From Dolomedes plantarius (taxonomy: Eukaryota; Arthropoda; Arachnida; Araneae; Dolomedidae): a DNA stretch of 64,000 nucleotides. Positions 33,600 to 46,950 of this stretch are shown here, in pieces. Made by a program: the position numbers and the translations under genes. Every line of letters starts with the position of its first letter. Position 1 is the stretch's first letter. The notes under the pieces were generated by a model. That model ran no database searches and was not told the origin of the DNA. It saw only the letters and a program-made list of their open reading frames with translations. Where the stretch lies: positions 145,176,654-145,240,653 of the forward strand of contig OU015499.1 of assembly GCA_907164885.2 (NCBI GenBank), given 5' to 3'.

Positions 33600-35292
33600 C
33601 TTGTAGAGATCTGTTGGTGTGTCCCTGATAACAGACCAGCAATATTCAGCTAGCATATTTCAATTCCATCGTCCACTGAAATTCTTTTCAAACATAGAGA
33701 TGTCTTGGTGAAACTTTTCCCCATGCTCATCACTATTGGCGCCAAGGTTTTATGGAAAGAAGTCCAGATGCGAGTCCCAAAATTGTAGTTTTTAAGACCT
33801 ATAACACGAAAGCATTTCACCATGTCACCAACAAGATGATCATAGTTTTCAGCTTTCTCATTTCCAAGAAAACCTGAGCCCACTGATTTCAATGCCAGCC
33901 AGGCTTCTTTTTCTGCTTGTGACAGTTTATTTTCAAACTCATCATGAAATGTTTCTTTAATTTGTGGGCCAATAAAAAACCCTTTTACCTTTGCCTCACT
34001 TAAATTTTTGAATTTGTTACTGAGATGCAAGAAAGCTACTCATCTGTCCAGAGCTTTTACAAATATTTTCATCAAACCGAGTTTAATGTGCAATGGTGGA
34101 AAAAAGACACATGGATTCACAAGTGGTTCATGTGATATGTTTTTGGTGCCAGGAATGAAGTTTTTCTAGGAGGCCACTGTTTACGGATTTAGTGATTTTT
34201 TCTGTCACGAGTGCTCCATTCGCAGAGAAAGCAGAAGAATTTAGTGTATCTCTGTTGCATGCCTGTTAATATCCCGATGGCTTTCAAATCTCCACAAATG
34301 TGCCATTTGAATGTAGTGTACTCAATTAACTTCAGTATTGCACACATAACTTCGTAAGTTTCCTTTGTATTTGTAGAATGGACAGAAACAGACGGGCAAA
34401 CTTTGCCTATATGGAGGAGCACTGCTTTGAGACTACATTTGGACGAGTCAATAAACAGGCTCAACTCTGCTGGATTATGTTCATGTCCCAATGCTTGAAA
34501 TAGGCCATTCACATCACAGCAATATCCGATGCCTTCTTTCTCCTCAAAACAGTCTACAAAATGGCTTTGTCGTCTTCTAAATAAACTTATTTTTACTCCT
34601 TTCTCTAGTAGATTTCAACCTTGAGGCCTCAAACCCAGTAATTCTGAGTTTGTTTGAGAGAGTTTTAAGTCCCGTATAAGATCGTTAAGCTCTGCCTGTG
34701 TGATTTCATGATCTGAACATGTCATAGATGTAGTTGGTTGAAAGTCAGGATCTTGATGGTTTGGGTCATCGGAGGTGTCTTCCTCTGAATCAACAGTATA
34801 TTTATCTGGAGCTGTAGGCATAGGAAGATCTTCAGAATGAGGAACTGGTCGCATAGCGGAGTGTAAGTTTGGATACTGAATACAATGTTTGGATTTTGAA
34901 GAGAACCCCTTGACAGCTGTCAAACAAAAGTAACAATCCGTTACGTGATTGGTCGGGTCACGCCAAACCATAGGTACTGCAAATTTCAGTCTACTACGTT
35001 TTCCTTGTAACCAGTTTCTCAGGTTCCTTGAACATGAATTGCAGCATATATGTGGTGCCCAGAACTTATCCTGGTCCCCAACTCTACATCCAAAGTACAG
35101 TTCCTAAGCCTTTCTAACTAATGGTGACAAGCTACATTGTTGAGTCTTCGATGCAAGTTCGCCACACACATAACAAAATGAATCCGGCTTATTTTTACAC
35201 TGACGAGACATTATAATGCACTGAACGTAATATAAAGTCTTGTCCTTACAACACTTGTACACTTCACACTGAACGTCACTAGAATTTTCCAA
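33600..35292 (-). pseudogene. Multi-copy-type arthropod ORF, function unknown, with stops
   Basis: Pieces in order from the start at 35292: a CxxC-rich N-terminus ('FCYVCGELASKTQQC', 'CCNSCSRNLRNW'), a proline/acidic linker with 'DPDFQPTTS', and 'LNDLIRDLKLSQTNSELLG'. Then come 'NPAELSLFIDSSKCSLKAV', 'CGDLKAIGILTGMQQRYTKF', 'CFLCEWSTRD', 'KVKGFFIGPQIKE' and a final 'SDEHGEKFHQDISMFEK'. I recognise this order as that of a long uncharacterised protein seen in many copies in arthropod genomes, but can name no function. A repeat or transposon origin is likely. At least three nonsense codons (after 'LVRKA', 'RPQG' and 'GRWN') plus frame changes make it a pseudogene. Confidence 0.6.
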
Positions 35293-35840
35293 TTAGCAAC
35301 ATAAGACAGTGGGAGAAAACATCTGAACAAAAACTCTGATCTCTCATAACTGCTCTCAGTCGGCGTGTCCATTATATAGGTTTGACCAGTCATTTCCCCA
35401 AAAAATTCTATATCGACCCCCAGGGGCCGATATAGACCTACAAGGGCTCCATGCCAGTGAAAAAGAAAATTGGGGGTGCATGAGATGTAAATGGGGGTCC
35501 ACGAGTTAAACAGGCCGTCACCAAAATTTTGCCTTCCCGTAAATGTAATAATCCGCCTAACACAGATAATACCTATGGAGGTATTTACGAAATACGAGTA
35601 ATTTCCTATACATAGATACATTTCCAAATTATATGTATATTTCATAAAATTGTGTAAGAAATCTCTTCACTTTTCGGCCGCTGTACGTGTAACTTGTGTT
35701 GCGACATCATGGACTTTTGAACTGGAACGGTTACAGCGAGGGCTAGCAGGTGGCTGTTATATTCAACTTGCCAGTTTCCCAATTTGGCACAGACAAACTG
35801 CCAGGATGATGACCTTTCAGCCTAGGTTCAACATTTATAT
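35293..35840. other. No clear gene; hAT-like terminal motif near 35400
   Basis: The stretch at 35400-35450 ('gacccccaggggccgatata') resembles subterminal DNA of the hAT family starting at 63764 ('gacccccaggggtctat'). The rest is unassigned; the left end of the hAT element interrupted at 36124 may lie here. Confidence 0.35.
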
Positions 35841-37110
35841 GTCCTTCACACAAACTTTGAAATTAGGTTTGAAGATGTATTGACTATGGAAATACCACAG
35901 TGGATTATCAATCCATACGGTGACATTGAAGAAACGGATGTCATGTTACAAGAACTCATCGGTATAATCCCCAACGAAGAACTTAAGGTGCAGTTTAAAA
36001 AGGGATATCAACAGTTCTGGCTTCAAAGAGACATACCTGCTACATATCCTGCATTATGAACTATCTCGAGAAAGTTATCTTCATACCTCGTGGAAAGGGG
36101 TTTCAGCGCGGTTATCAATCTCCTTAAGGCCCTATCACACGTCAACGTGTACGCGTTTTAAATGCAACGGATTCAAGATACGATTCCCTTTCGCGATGAA
36201 AAAACACCGTGTAGGGTTGCTTTTGAATAGCAAAAGCAAACGACTGGAATTGGCGTTTAAACGTGCTTGCGTACTTGAAATTGCCGATTAATCGCTCTTG
36301 CGTATATGGAATGGCGTTTATAGAAATAGCAGCCTCCATAACTTTCGAAGAGTACCACAAAGTTCATCTCAATGTTCCAAACAGGTGTGTGAAATATTTT
36401 GTACATATTTTAATTCTGTTGGTGCTGTTCCATGGCAAAGTGATATGTGTATATATCATTAAGCATTTTCTCTGAAATAAATGAAATGTTTTTAAAATTT
36501 TATTTTTTTCATCGTCACTTTTTTCATTATATTTAATATCATATAAAATTTGTTGAATCTTCATTCTTGCCGTCTCTCTTTTTTATCTCGACATTGATCT
36601 CATATAGTCCGCTATGTATTGACCATAGCCATCCTCACCATCAAGCTCCTTTAAATTGGTATTCAACTCTTTCTGCGCATTTGAGGCTTGCTCCAATATG
36701 TCATCAGATGTTGTTTTAACACGTTTTTTAATTGGTCTTTCACAGTTAATTTTTCTTTTTGGAGTACTGGGGGTGTCTACAGGAGTGTCTAACTCCTCTT
36801 CAGGTTGAGATGCAGCCTGAAAAGAAAATAAGTCATTTTTTCAAGAGAAATGATTTTTCAACTTAGGACAGGGTTTAATATTTTTACAAAAATATTTAAT
36901 TAAATACTAAAAGATATTTAAATATAAATATATAAAAATGTGTATTAAACATAATTAAAAGAAGTTATATTATAAAAAGCACAATATTAAAAACCTAAGC
37001 ATTGAGATGGAATCTGTGATATGAACACCCAAGAGCAAAATAAACACAAAACAATTGTCTCATGACACAAATATCAGTATTATATATTGCAAGACAATTA
37101 ATTATATATA

Positions 37111-38329
37111 CACTCAAGAGCCAAGACATTATGACCACCCCTACATTTTGCAATGAATTCGCCTGGATGACGTGGCAGGCACGTGATCAAGTGGAAGTGG
37201 TATTTAACTGCTGCTGGAGAGTCTGAAGAATCATTCTTTCACTTACTTCTGTGTGTGATGGGAAAGGCTGCGCATCTAAGCGACTTTGATAGAGGGCAGA
37301 TTGTAATGGCTCGAAGGCTCGGAACAAGTATTTCCGAAACTGCACGACTCGTGGGTTGTTCGCGACCTACAGTTGTTAGTACTTATGCAAAGTTGATGAA
37401 TGACGGTGAAACCAGCAGTAGACGACATGGTGTTGGACGTCCACACGCTATCAAAGAAAAAGGTCGTCGGAGACTGTCTCGCATGGTGAAAAAAACCGGA
37501 GCCAGACAGTGGCTCAGCTGACAGGCCAATACAATGCAGGGCCAAGTAGAATAGTATCGCAGCACACTATTCAGCGGACACTGTTGGATATGGGGCTACG
37601 CAGCAAACGTCCCACTCGTGTGCCTTTGCTGACCAAGCGTCATCGCCAACTGCGCCTGCGCTGGGCCCGGGAACATCGCGACTGGTCCATGGATCAGTGG
37701 GAGAGAGTTGCCTGGTCAGATAAATCACGGTTTGTCATTCATCACGCCGATGGCCGTGTCAGGATACGCCGTCTTCCAGGCGAACTGTTGCTCCCTCAAA
37801 GTACAGTATGGCATACACAGGCCGGTGGTGGCGGTATTATGCTTTGGGAGACGCTCTCTTGGGCGTCTCTGGGACCCGTGGTTGTGGTAGAGCAGATCAT
37901 GAATGCTACAAGGTATCTGAACATCATTGCGGACCAGTTGCACCCTTTCATGGCCTCTGTTTTTCCAGCTGGAAATGGAATGTTCCAACAGGACAACGCC
38001 CCGTGTCACAAGGCTCGAATTGTGTTGGAGTGGTTCCAGGAACATGATGCTGAATTCCAGTTAATGGCCTGGCCGCCTAACTCACCGGATCTCAATCCGA
38101 TAGAACACATTTGGGATGTCATGGGACGGCAGCTCAGAGTTCAAAGAACAACCAATCCGCAATATCTCGGATTTGCGTGACCTTTGCTTAAACATCTCGT
38201 ACAATCTGTCTCCGGCCATCTACCAAGGACTTGTGGCATCCATGCCAAGGCAGGTTGAAGCTGTGTTGCGGGCCAAAGGTGGGCCACCTCGATATTGACA
38301 GGTGGTCATAATGTTTTGGCTCTTGAGTG
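37111..38329 (+). mobile_element. Tc1-like (DD36E) transposon, copy 1
   Basis: Inverted termini begin CACTCAAGAGCCAAGACATT / CACTCAAGAGCCAAAACATT and are flanked by TA (37109-37110, 38330-38331). Length 1,219 bp. It is nested in the intron of the MADF gene of the Harbinger-type element. A second copy of the family lies at 42782-43998. Confidence 0.95.
37258..38298 (+). pseudogene. Tc1-like transposase (DD36E), two frameshifts
   Basis: The start at 37258 ('[20 protein letters not shown]') leads into paired HTH motifs and '[10 protein letters not shown]' (GRPR-like). A one-base loss near 37490-37510 shifts frame. The second frame carries the catalytic 'WSDKSRF' (first Asp, normally DES), 'FQQDNAPCH' and 'SPDLNPIEHIW'. 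The gap between second Asp and Glu is 36 residues, as in the Incomer (DD36E) group rather than DD34E Tc1. A one-base gain near 38145 shifts the last 50 codons, which end at 38298. Total span (1,041 bp) equals that of the copy at 42813-43853. Confidence 0.9.
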
Positions 38330-39401
38330 TATATATATATGTATACAGAGTTTCTCCCAAAAGCAAATTATTTATTCTTTTTTTAGAAAATTGTTTCTGT
38401 TTTGAAGTGGTTAATCTTCATTATTTTTAAATTATAATTTTGTTGTCAAATGAAAAAAGTTTTAAAATATTACATTATTAATACAATTAAAAATATAAAA
38501 TGCAGGTTTTTATGTTAAGCGAATTAAGTTTATGTCATGCATGGAAATATTAATATCTTAAACAATAGGTTGACTATTGAAAATATCAAAATATCGGATA
38601 TTTTTTATATTTTCGAAAATATCATGATATTTACGAACTCTGATAGTCTAATGACAGTATTTGTTTACATTTCACTATTTGGCGACAAACTGACTCGTTA
38701 CACAAAACACGAATTTTGGAAAATGATATCATTCAAATAATATTGCTGCGAATATGGACTACAAAGATTAGTGTATGTAATTATGAAGCAACAACCATTT
38801 ACAAAATAAATTCGTACATATCAAATAAAATTAACAACAATGAAAGTAGCACTTACCGGTGGTAAACAGACTTGAGTGACTGGGCCACTTTGATGTCATC
38901 AATAGACTAATTTCCTGGTATCCCAGGTGTTTTAAGGTTTTTTTGTTATTTTTTGGGTCTGTTATATCCCACAAGCATTTTTTTATATACTTCATCTATG
39001 AATAATTCTTCAATTTTCGCAGACCACTGTACAGCCATCTTGTATTACAGTCGTTGTAACGTATGAGAAAGGGTGAACTTCTTCGGCCGCTGATTGGTCG
39101 ATTTCACGATTGTAAACGCGTACGCTTTGCATTTTCCGTACATGTTGGAAAATGAATCGGATTCATCCGGTGCCTCTATCACACGGGGAATTTGTGCGTT
39201 CTTCATCGCGAAAGGGAATCGTATCGTGAATCCGTTGCATTTGAAACGCGTACACGTTGACGTGTGATAGGGCCTTTACAAAAAAAAAAAAGAAACAGAT
39301 TGTAAATAACTCGCCGAGGAGATTTAAGGTTAAAACTGACTAAATTGAAGCCGAATATTGAAATTTTGCTATCAAAGCATCAGGCTCATCCCTCCCATTA
39401 A

Positions 39402-39494
39402 AAGCACTGATTTTGTTGTGTATTTATTCTATGTAAAAATATTACTAGATTTACATTTTGTGTCGTTTTAATAAATGTATAAGTATAAAACTTA

Positions 39495-39532
<38 letters not shown>

Positions 39533-39703
39533 TTAAAATTTTTCGCTCTACCCTCTCAAAGTGAGTAGCTCTGTGTCAGCTTCAAAAACACTTTTAAAGT
39601 TGATGAATTTGTAAAAAAGATCAGTATTAGGATAGCAGCGGTCTACCCAAAACAGAAAAAATCGACACGGGATCTACGGGACAAACAAGTTTGGGGACCT
39701 CTG
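39402..39703 (+). mobile_element. 3' flank and terminus of the hAT element
   Basis: Non-coding DNA after the hAT stop codon, with a TA microsatellite (39497-39529), ending ...GGGGACCTCTG at 39703. Its reverse complement CAGAGGTCCCCAAA matches the hAT start at 63764 (CAGAGGTCGCCAAA). Confidence 0.6.
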
Positions 39704-40590
39704 GGTTAGACAAAGGGAGAAAATGCCCTTGGCAGAAAAGTCGCCAAGCTTCTAGTGAATTTTCGGATATCTCGCTTCCTAATGCAGCTAGAACCTCGAA
39801 ATTTCGGGAATGTAGATAGGGCTTTTGTTGCCAATATTCACAAAATGATCGCCAAGTTGGCAACGGTCCCACTGTCAATGAGAGCTCTCTTCCTTTGCCT
39901 GTAAGTTGTTTTCCTGCACAGAGAGCGCTTGCCGCTACAGTATAAATTTCCATTGCTAAAATGTGGATTTTGGGGAAAATGGTGCGTGGTAAACAAAATA
40001 TAATTACAGATTCGTCATTTTCAGCAAAAAATATACAAGAAACACGCTTTTTCACCTGAAGGACATTTTTCATGTTGTACGGTGTAATTCGGACATTCTA
40101 ACTTTAATTGTACTTGATTTTTATGTGAAACTCTTGAATATCTGGTTCTGAACGATTCCTTACGTCTTTGATGATGTCAGAGTGTGAAGGCTGAGAAGGT
40201 ATTTCTAAGACATGGGGGCAGTAATTTGGCAAGCGATATCTTACATTCCAACTTGAAATCGTCTTGATAATGCCGAGAGTTTGCTTTTAATCCAAAATTT
40301 CCTGGCCTTTTCTTCAAAACTTTATTTCAGATTGTGAAATGCAGTCTGTCTTGGCTTGTAGCTAATACCCTCTAGACACCTTTATAGAACTACCTTTATA
40401 TTTTTCACAGTAAATTCCAAGTTCAAAAGGATCTGTTTTGGTTGGTCTACAACGGATCGACATAGCAGCTTTTTTTGTGTCAGAACCAAGCAAATTAAAT
40501 TTACCCCACGTTAATAAAACCAACTTTCTTTCCGACTTTGTTTTTTTTTTTTGGTATGAAAAACCATCAATTTTCTTAATCAGTTTAATG
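39704..40590. other. No recognised gene
   Basis: A minus-strand frame (40073-39627) of 148 codons runs through the hAT terminus and resembles nothing known, so it is probably incidental. The rest is AT-rich. Confidence 0.4.
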
Positions 40591-40670
40591 CAGGGGTTCC
40601 CAACCTTTTTCCTACGTAGACCCCATTTAAAGGAATGATTTTCTTCATAGACCCCTCACATTTTTTCCTG
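40591..40670 (+). mobile_element. hAT (Charlie-type) terminus
   Basis: Starts CAGGGGTTCCCAACCTTTTT at 40591, a close match to the common hAT/Charlie terminal repeat, and continues into 'gtagaccccattt' and 'atagacccctcac'. The other end was not located. Confidence 0.5.
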
Positions 40671-41257
40671 TTATGCACGCACAAAAACAGCTCTGCGAGC
40701 GGCCAACAAAAACACGATCGGGGCGCTCGACTGAAATTTGTATATGACAGACGCAAGACCCCAATCACTGATGACAACATAGATCGGACGAAAGAAAACT
40801 TTTATTTTCCTCGTAGGTGCCATAACATGCCATTCGCAGAACTGTTTTTTGTGCGTGCATACTGCATCCGTTTTTTGTGATACACGTACCGTTCCAACGC
40901 TCTTTAGGGTTTTCACATGCGCTGAGCATTTTGCGAAGGTAAAAAAAGAGGGCATTGCCATTCGAAAATTTCGAGTTTCTGTACCTATAACCGTAACCGT
41001 CTGTGCCACTTGGTTGCCGTTCACGGAATCCCAAGCTCATACCTCTGAGTAACTATATCTGAAACTATATTCCTTCACACTTCCTGTAGTTTAGTACTGG
41101 TAGGTTTAGCACCATCCGGAAGTGTTTCTATAAATAATAACTAAAATAAAAATTAAAAGTACTTGTTCCTTTGAAGGGAGCCAAGCTCCTAAAAACTCAC
41201 TGCTAGGCACCTTTTCTAGCAGCCAAAATCCTCTTTTGGTTCCCTTTTATAGTTCAA
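40671..41257. other. Less AT-rich block with open frames on both strands
   Basis: Frames of 67-117 codons are open on both strands between 40671 and 41052. The plus frame has 'FTCAEHF', faintly like a THAP-domain C-terminus, but the other THAP residues were not found. It may be cargo or an internal exon of the hAT element starting at 40591. No product is claimed. Confidence 0.25.
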
Positions 41258-42638
41258 CTAGCGGCCCGTCCCGTCTTTATCCGGGTTGAACAATTATCTA
41301 TCATAAGTAGCTATTAGGTAGGTATAATTTATTTTAAAACTTCATGGTATACCACATTTTTCATTTTTCTGAGGTTTTAAAATAAATCTATTCTCCTCAT
41401 TTCCTGACCTAGAGAGACCAACATATAATTGTCCATGAGTAAAGCAATCTTCCCGTAAGTCAAGTCCAATATATTTGTATGTTTGACCTTGGGATATGTT
41501 GATGGTGATGGCAAAAGAAATTTTTATTGTAAACTAACGTCAGGCACTGAATTGTGTCTGGGGCCACCCGCATGCCGATTTTGATACGATTCGACCCCAT
41601 AGCCTATCCGCTAGAGTCCGCACACAAAAAAACACGAAAAAAGCACCAAAAGTGGCACAAAAAATTTAATATCTTTTTAAAATTTAAAATTAAAAAATCC
41701 GGCTACATCAGGCACTGAATCGTGTCCGGGGCCACCCGCGTGCCGATTTTGATACGATTCGGCCCCATAGTCTCGCTGTCAGCCGCGGAAACTGTCGGAA
41801 TAAGCAACTTTTAGGGGCAAAATCATTAAAACATTAATTTAAAAAACTTCGGGGCCCGATTTTCAAAAAATAATATGCCTATGTTTTAATCTGAACTATC
41901 AACTATATCTCTACAAAATTTCAGCTCAATTGAAGCAATACATTTTCTCTTATAAAGGTACAAACATAGTCCTATTCGAAATAATCAATAATTTCACAGT
42001 TTCAATGAAACACTGATTTTTGAATAAAGTTCAATAATTCAAGTTCGATTTATGCAAATTGTACATAAAATTGTAGATAAATTCAAAAACATAAAGTTTA
42101 TGAATAAAGTTATGTAATATTATACCAATAAATTTCCAGTTGATAGCCAATAAATTGAAAATCTTTTTTTACCTTAAATGCCCAATAAAAAGCGTAGTTC
42201 CAAATGCAATTTTCTTCAATAAACCCTTAAACGTTGCCAATTTCAAAAATCCTTTTTGTATTTATCGATACCTCCTCCACTTGAATCTTTAAAATATTAA
42301 ATGTTTTACTGATAATAAATGAAAATGTAGATTGATGTGTTGCTATAGTTACTTGACTATGGTTGACAAAGAAAATTCAAATGTTAAATGTTTTACTGAA
42401 AACAAATGAAAATATCGTTTGATGTGTTGCTATCGTTGACAAAGGAAAGTTGTAAAGGTGAAGCATCAGCTCAACATTTAGGCCCCTTTCTTTCTACTGA
42501 TCAGATATACATAGCCTATGTCCATCTGGAAAAATGTACTTTTCAAATAGTGAAAGATTTTTTCAAATAGGTGCAGTGGTTCCAGAGATTACCTTCCACA
42601 TACAAAATCCGCTCTCTCTCTTTATATATTAGTATAGA
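41258..42638 (-). mobile_element. Helitron, 1,381 bp, with helicase tail
   Basis: On the minus strand the element starts TCTATACTAATATATAAAG (42638) and ends ...CGGGCCGCTAG (41258), inserted between A and T. A small hairpin (CCCG...CGGG) lies about 10 bases before the CTAG. Both ends and the A/T target fit Helitron rules. Inside are a decayed helicase tail and a 60-bp direct repeat (41541 and 41709). It is non-autonomous because most of Rep/Hel is gone. Confidence 0.85.
41340..41530 (-). pseudogene. Helitron Rep/Helicase, last helicase motifs
   Basis: The minus strand reads '[20 protein letters not shown]' then '[16 protein letters not shown]'. This is the C-terminal Pif1-type helicase signature (TINKSQGQT ... 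HGQLYVALSR) that ends Helitron Rep/Hel proteins. The segment lies close to the 3' terminus, as in full Helitrons. All Rep (HUH) motifs and earlier helicase motifs are missing. Confidence 0.85.
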
Positions 42639-42781
42639 TTACCTCAAAAAGATGAAAGAAATACATGAGAAGCCCATTAGTACAAAGAACTTCAATATTA
42701 GAAATTTCATAGTTTGAGATAAAAGTGATCAATGTGTGCAATCCTTAAATATTATCTAATCTTCTTGAAATTTGACATATA

Positions 42782-44631
<1,850 letters not shown>

Positions 44632-44634
<3 letters not shown>

Positions 44635-45764
44635 TCAAACCCGCTTAATGGAATATCGGTTAAAAGAATATCCCGTTTAATATAATAAATTTTCAATGTA
44701 CCAAACCGTAGTCATTTGCTTTTGTGTTAAATTTCCCGGTTAATGGAATATCATGTTTTGAAGCTATCCCGCTTAAAGGAATAATTTTTAGCCATGGCTA
44801 TATCGATCTTTTTCTATTTCCCACACTTCTTTACAGAATTTTTTTCTGTAAAGTAGAATAATGAATGTGCAGTAACTGAATGTCTTTCAAAACAATTTTG
44901 TCACTTCGCTAAAAGTGTGCAATCGCAAGAAATGGCGATTTCTTGGATTTGAAGGGCCATTCAGCGTTGTTGTTTTTTTATTTGCTGTTGTTTTCTTACA
45001 GCTGTTCATATGATGAACAAATCAGGGAATAATATTTCCTCTGAAGCAAGAAAAAATTGTTTCTTAAAGTGTAAATTTTCAACAGACGTAACAAATGATC
45101 AATTAAATGATGATTCAATAACAAACGCAAATGATTTACCACCAGAAGGAATGACAGAAGAAAATTTTTCCAATTTTGTAAACTTCAACAATAACTTGGA
45201 AGAATTTGGTGAAACTTCAGACCCTCAACTTGATCAGAACGAAGTCGATGAAGATGAATTTGATGAATGTACCGTTAAAATGGTTCCTTCACATGTTGAA
45301 GTTAATAACGCTTGTGATATTATAGGACGTTTCTTGGAAACGAAGCCAAATGCAGACTTTCATTTATCTTATAAACTAGAAAATCAAATAACAAATTTGC
45401 TGCATTCACAGAACAGTAAACAGTCTAAAATATCCTACTTCTTTAGCAACAAATAAGTAACATTGTAATTATCTTCCAAAAATTAAGGGAAATATGTATA
45501 TTCTACAATAAAACTATCTCATTTTTAATCAAATTTCTAAATTTTAATGCGTTTCAAGTGTTTCTTACTTTTAATTAATAGATTGTTTGTTAATTATAAT
45601 AGTTTAAATATGCTTATGGTTTAGGTAATTTTTAATGCTTTGTTGGTTTAACTGTAACTTGAAACATTGTAGGGGTGTCAATGAGATCTCGGATAATGGA
45701 ATATCCCGCTTATTAGAATAATTTTTCATGGTAAATTGGCTATTCCATTAAGCGGGCTCGTTTG
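44632..45764 (+). mobile_element. pogo-like element, 1,133 bp, non-autonomous
   Basis: Termini CAGTCAAACCCGCTTAATGG and its partner (CAAACGAGCCCGCTTAATGG on the other strand) are flanked by TA on both sides, within TA microsatellites. Subterminal motifs like CCCGNTTAANGGAATA recur several times at each end. It retains a transposase C-terminal frame but no catalytic domain. Confidence 0.85.
45010..45456 (+). CDS. pogo-like transposase C-terminal remnant (open frame)
   Basis: A 148-codon open frame. 'ARKNCFLKCKFS' resembles the 'TI-NCF-KCGF' segment after the DDE domain of pogo/Tigger transposases. A long acidic, Asn-rich stretch ('LDQNEVDEDEFDE') and a 'KQSKISYFFSNK' tail follow. HTH and DDE domains are missing, so it cannot catalyse transposition. 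The frame has stayed open for its full length. The ATG at 45010 may only be an internal methionine of the original protein. Confidence 0.55.
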   Translation: MMNKSGNNISSEARKNCFLKCKFSTDVTNDQLNDDSITNANDLPPEGMTEENFSNFVNFNNNLEEFGETSDPQLDQNEVDEDEFDECTVKMVPSHVEVNNACDIIGRFLETKPNADFHLSYKLENQITNLLHSQNSKQSKISYFFSNK

Positions 45765-45792
45765 TATATATATATATGTATATATATATATC

Positions 45793-46558
<766 letters not shown>

Positions 46559-46692
46559 AATAAGATGTAAGAGAAAACCAGTAATAGCTCTAAAGCTACT
46601 TGAAGCCAGGAACATCCAACATGTAAAGAAAAGTATGAATAAGGTTTTTAACAGCATTTCTTCATCATCGGTGTCAATACTGTCTAAAAACC

Positions 46693-46950
46693 TGTTAACC
46701 TTTATAGTTGTGATCCGACAAATCATTATTATGTAGAAGGAATTATAATTGTAGAGTCAACTCTTATTTCATGAGGTTTATTAACATATTAAAATCTTGG
46801 TTAAATACGTTATAAATTCGACTACGCCAATGTTAACCTTTATAGTTGTGATCCGACAAATCATTATTATGTAGAAGGAATTATAATTGTAGAGTCAACT
46901 CTTATTTCATGAGGTTTATTAACATATTAAAATCTTGGTTAAATACGTTA
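46693..46950 (+). repeat. Perfect 120-bp direct repeat, period 138
   Basis: 46693-46812 and 46831-46950 appear identical (from 'tgttaacctttatagttg' to 'ttaaatacgttat'), separated by 18 bases. Identity implies a very recent tandem duplication or an assembly artefact. The complement contains AATAAA, so it may be LTR-derived. Confidence 0.85.

Larger units (their letters stand above)
36450..39038 (-). pseudogene. MADF/BESS-like accessory gene of the Harbinger element
   Basis: Exon 1 (39038-38857) starts 'MAVQWSAKIEELFIDEVYKK', then in a second frame 'CLWDITDPKNNKKTLKHLGY' and in a third 'DDIKVAQSLKSVYHR', the body of a MADF domain. A GTAAGT donor follows at 38856-38851. A later exon (from 36816 down, after a TTTTCAG acceptor) reads 'QPEEELDTPVDTPSTPKRK' and then, after a stop, 'KRETARMKIQQILYDIKY', resembling a BESS dimerisation motif. 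Harbinger elements are known to encode a Myb/SANT or MADF-type protein that helps load the transposase. The Tc1 copy sits in the intron. Exon phases do not join cleanly, so a middle exon may be missing. Frameshifts make it non-functional. Confidence 0.7.
36127..39275 (-). mobile_element. PIF/Harbinger-type element with MADF gene and nested Tc1
   Basis: Long inverted termini (about 75-90 bp, starting AGGCCCTATCACACGTCAAC) are flanked by TTA at 36124-36126 and 39276-39278, the 3-bp target typical of PIF/Harbinger. Without the Tc1 insertion (37111-38329) the element is about 1.93 kb. It carries a broken MADF/BESS-like gene on the minus strand and no recognisable DDE transposase, so it would depend on another element's transposase. 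Confidence 0.85.
35841..39401 (+). pseudogene. hAT transposase (ZBED5/SCAND3-like) C-terminus, split by a nested element
   Basis: Left part (about 35855-36126) reads 'FEDVLTMEIPQWIINPYGD', 'GYQQFWLQRDIPATYPAL', then after a stop 'SSYLVERGFSAVINLL'. Right part (39279-39401) continues in the same frame with 'RNRL', a stop, 'ITRRGDLRLKLTKL' and 'HQAHPSH' plus stop. This is the hAT C-terminal dimerisation domain of the ZBED5/SCAND3-related group. The two parts join exactly across a TTA duplication when 36127-39278 is removed. The element was already carrying stops or gained them later. Upstream domains are missing. Confidence 0.85.

Noticed and set aside
37276..38047. Overlapping frames on both strands inside the Tc1 copy
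   Set aside because: They are shadow frames of the transposase in other phases; only the plus-strand pieces carry its motifs.
39627..40073. 148-codon minus-strand open frame
   Set aside because: Runs through the terminal repeat of the hAT element, is cysteine-poor with no recognisable domain, and lacks splice or promoter support; probably chance.
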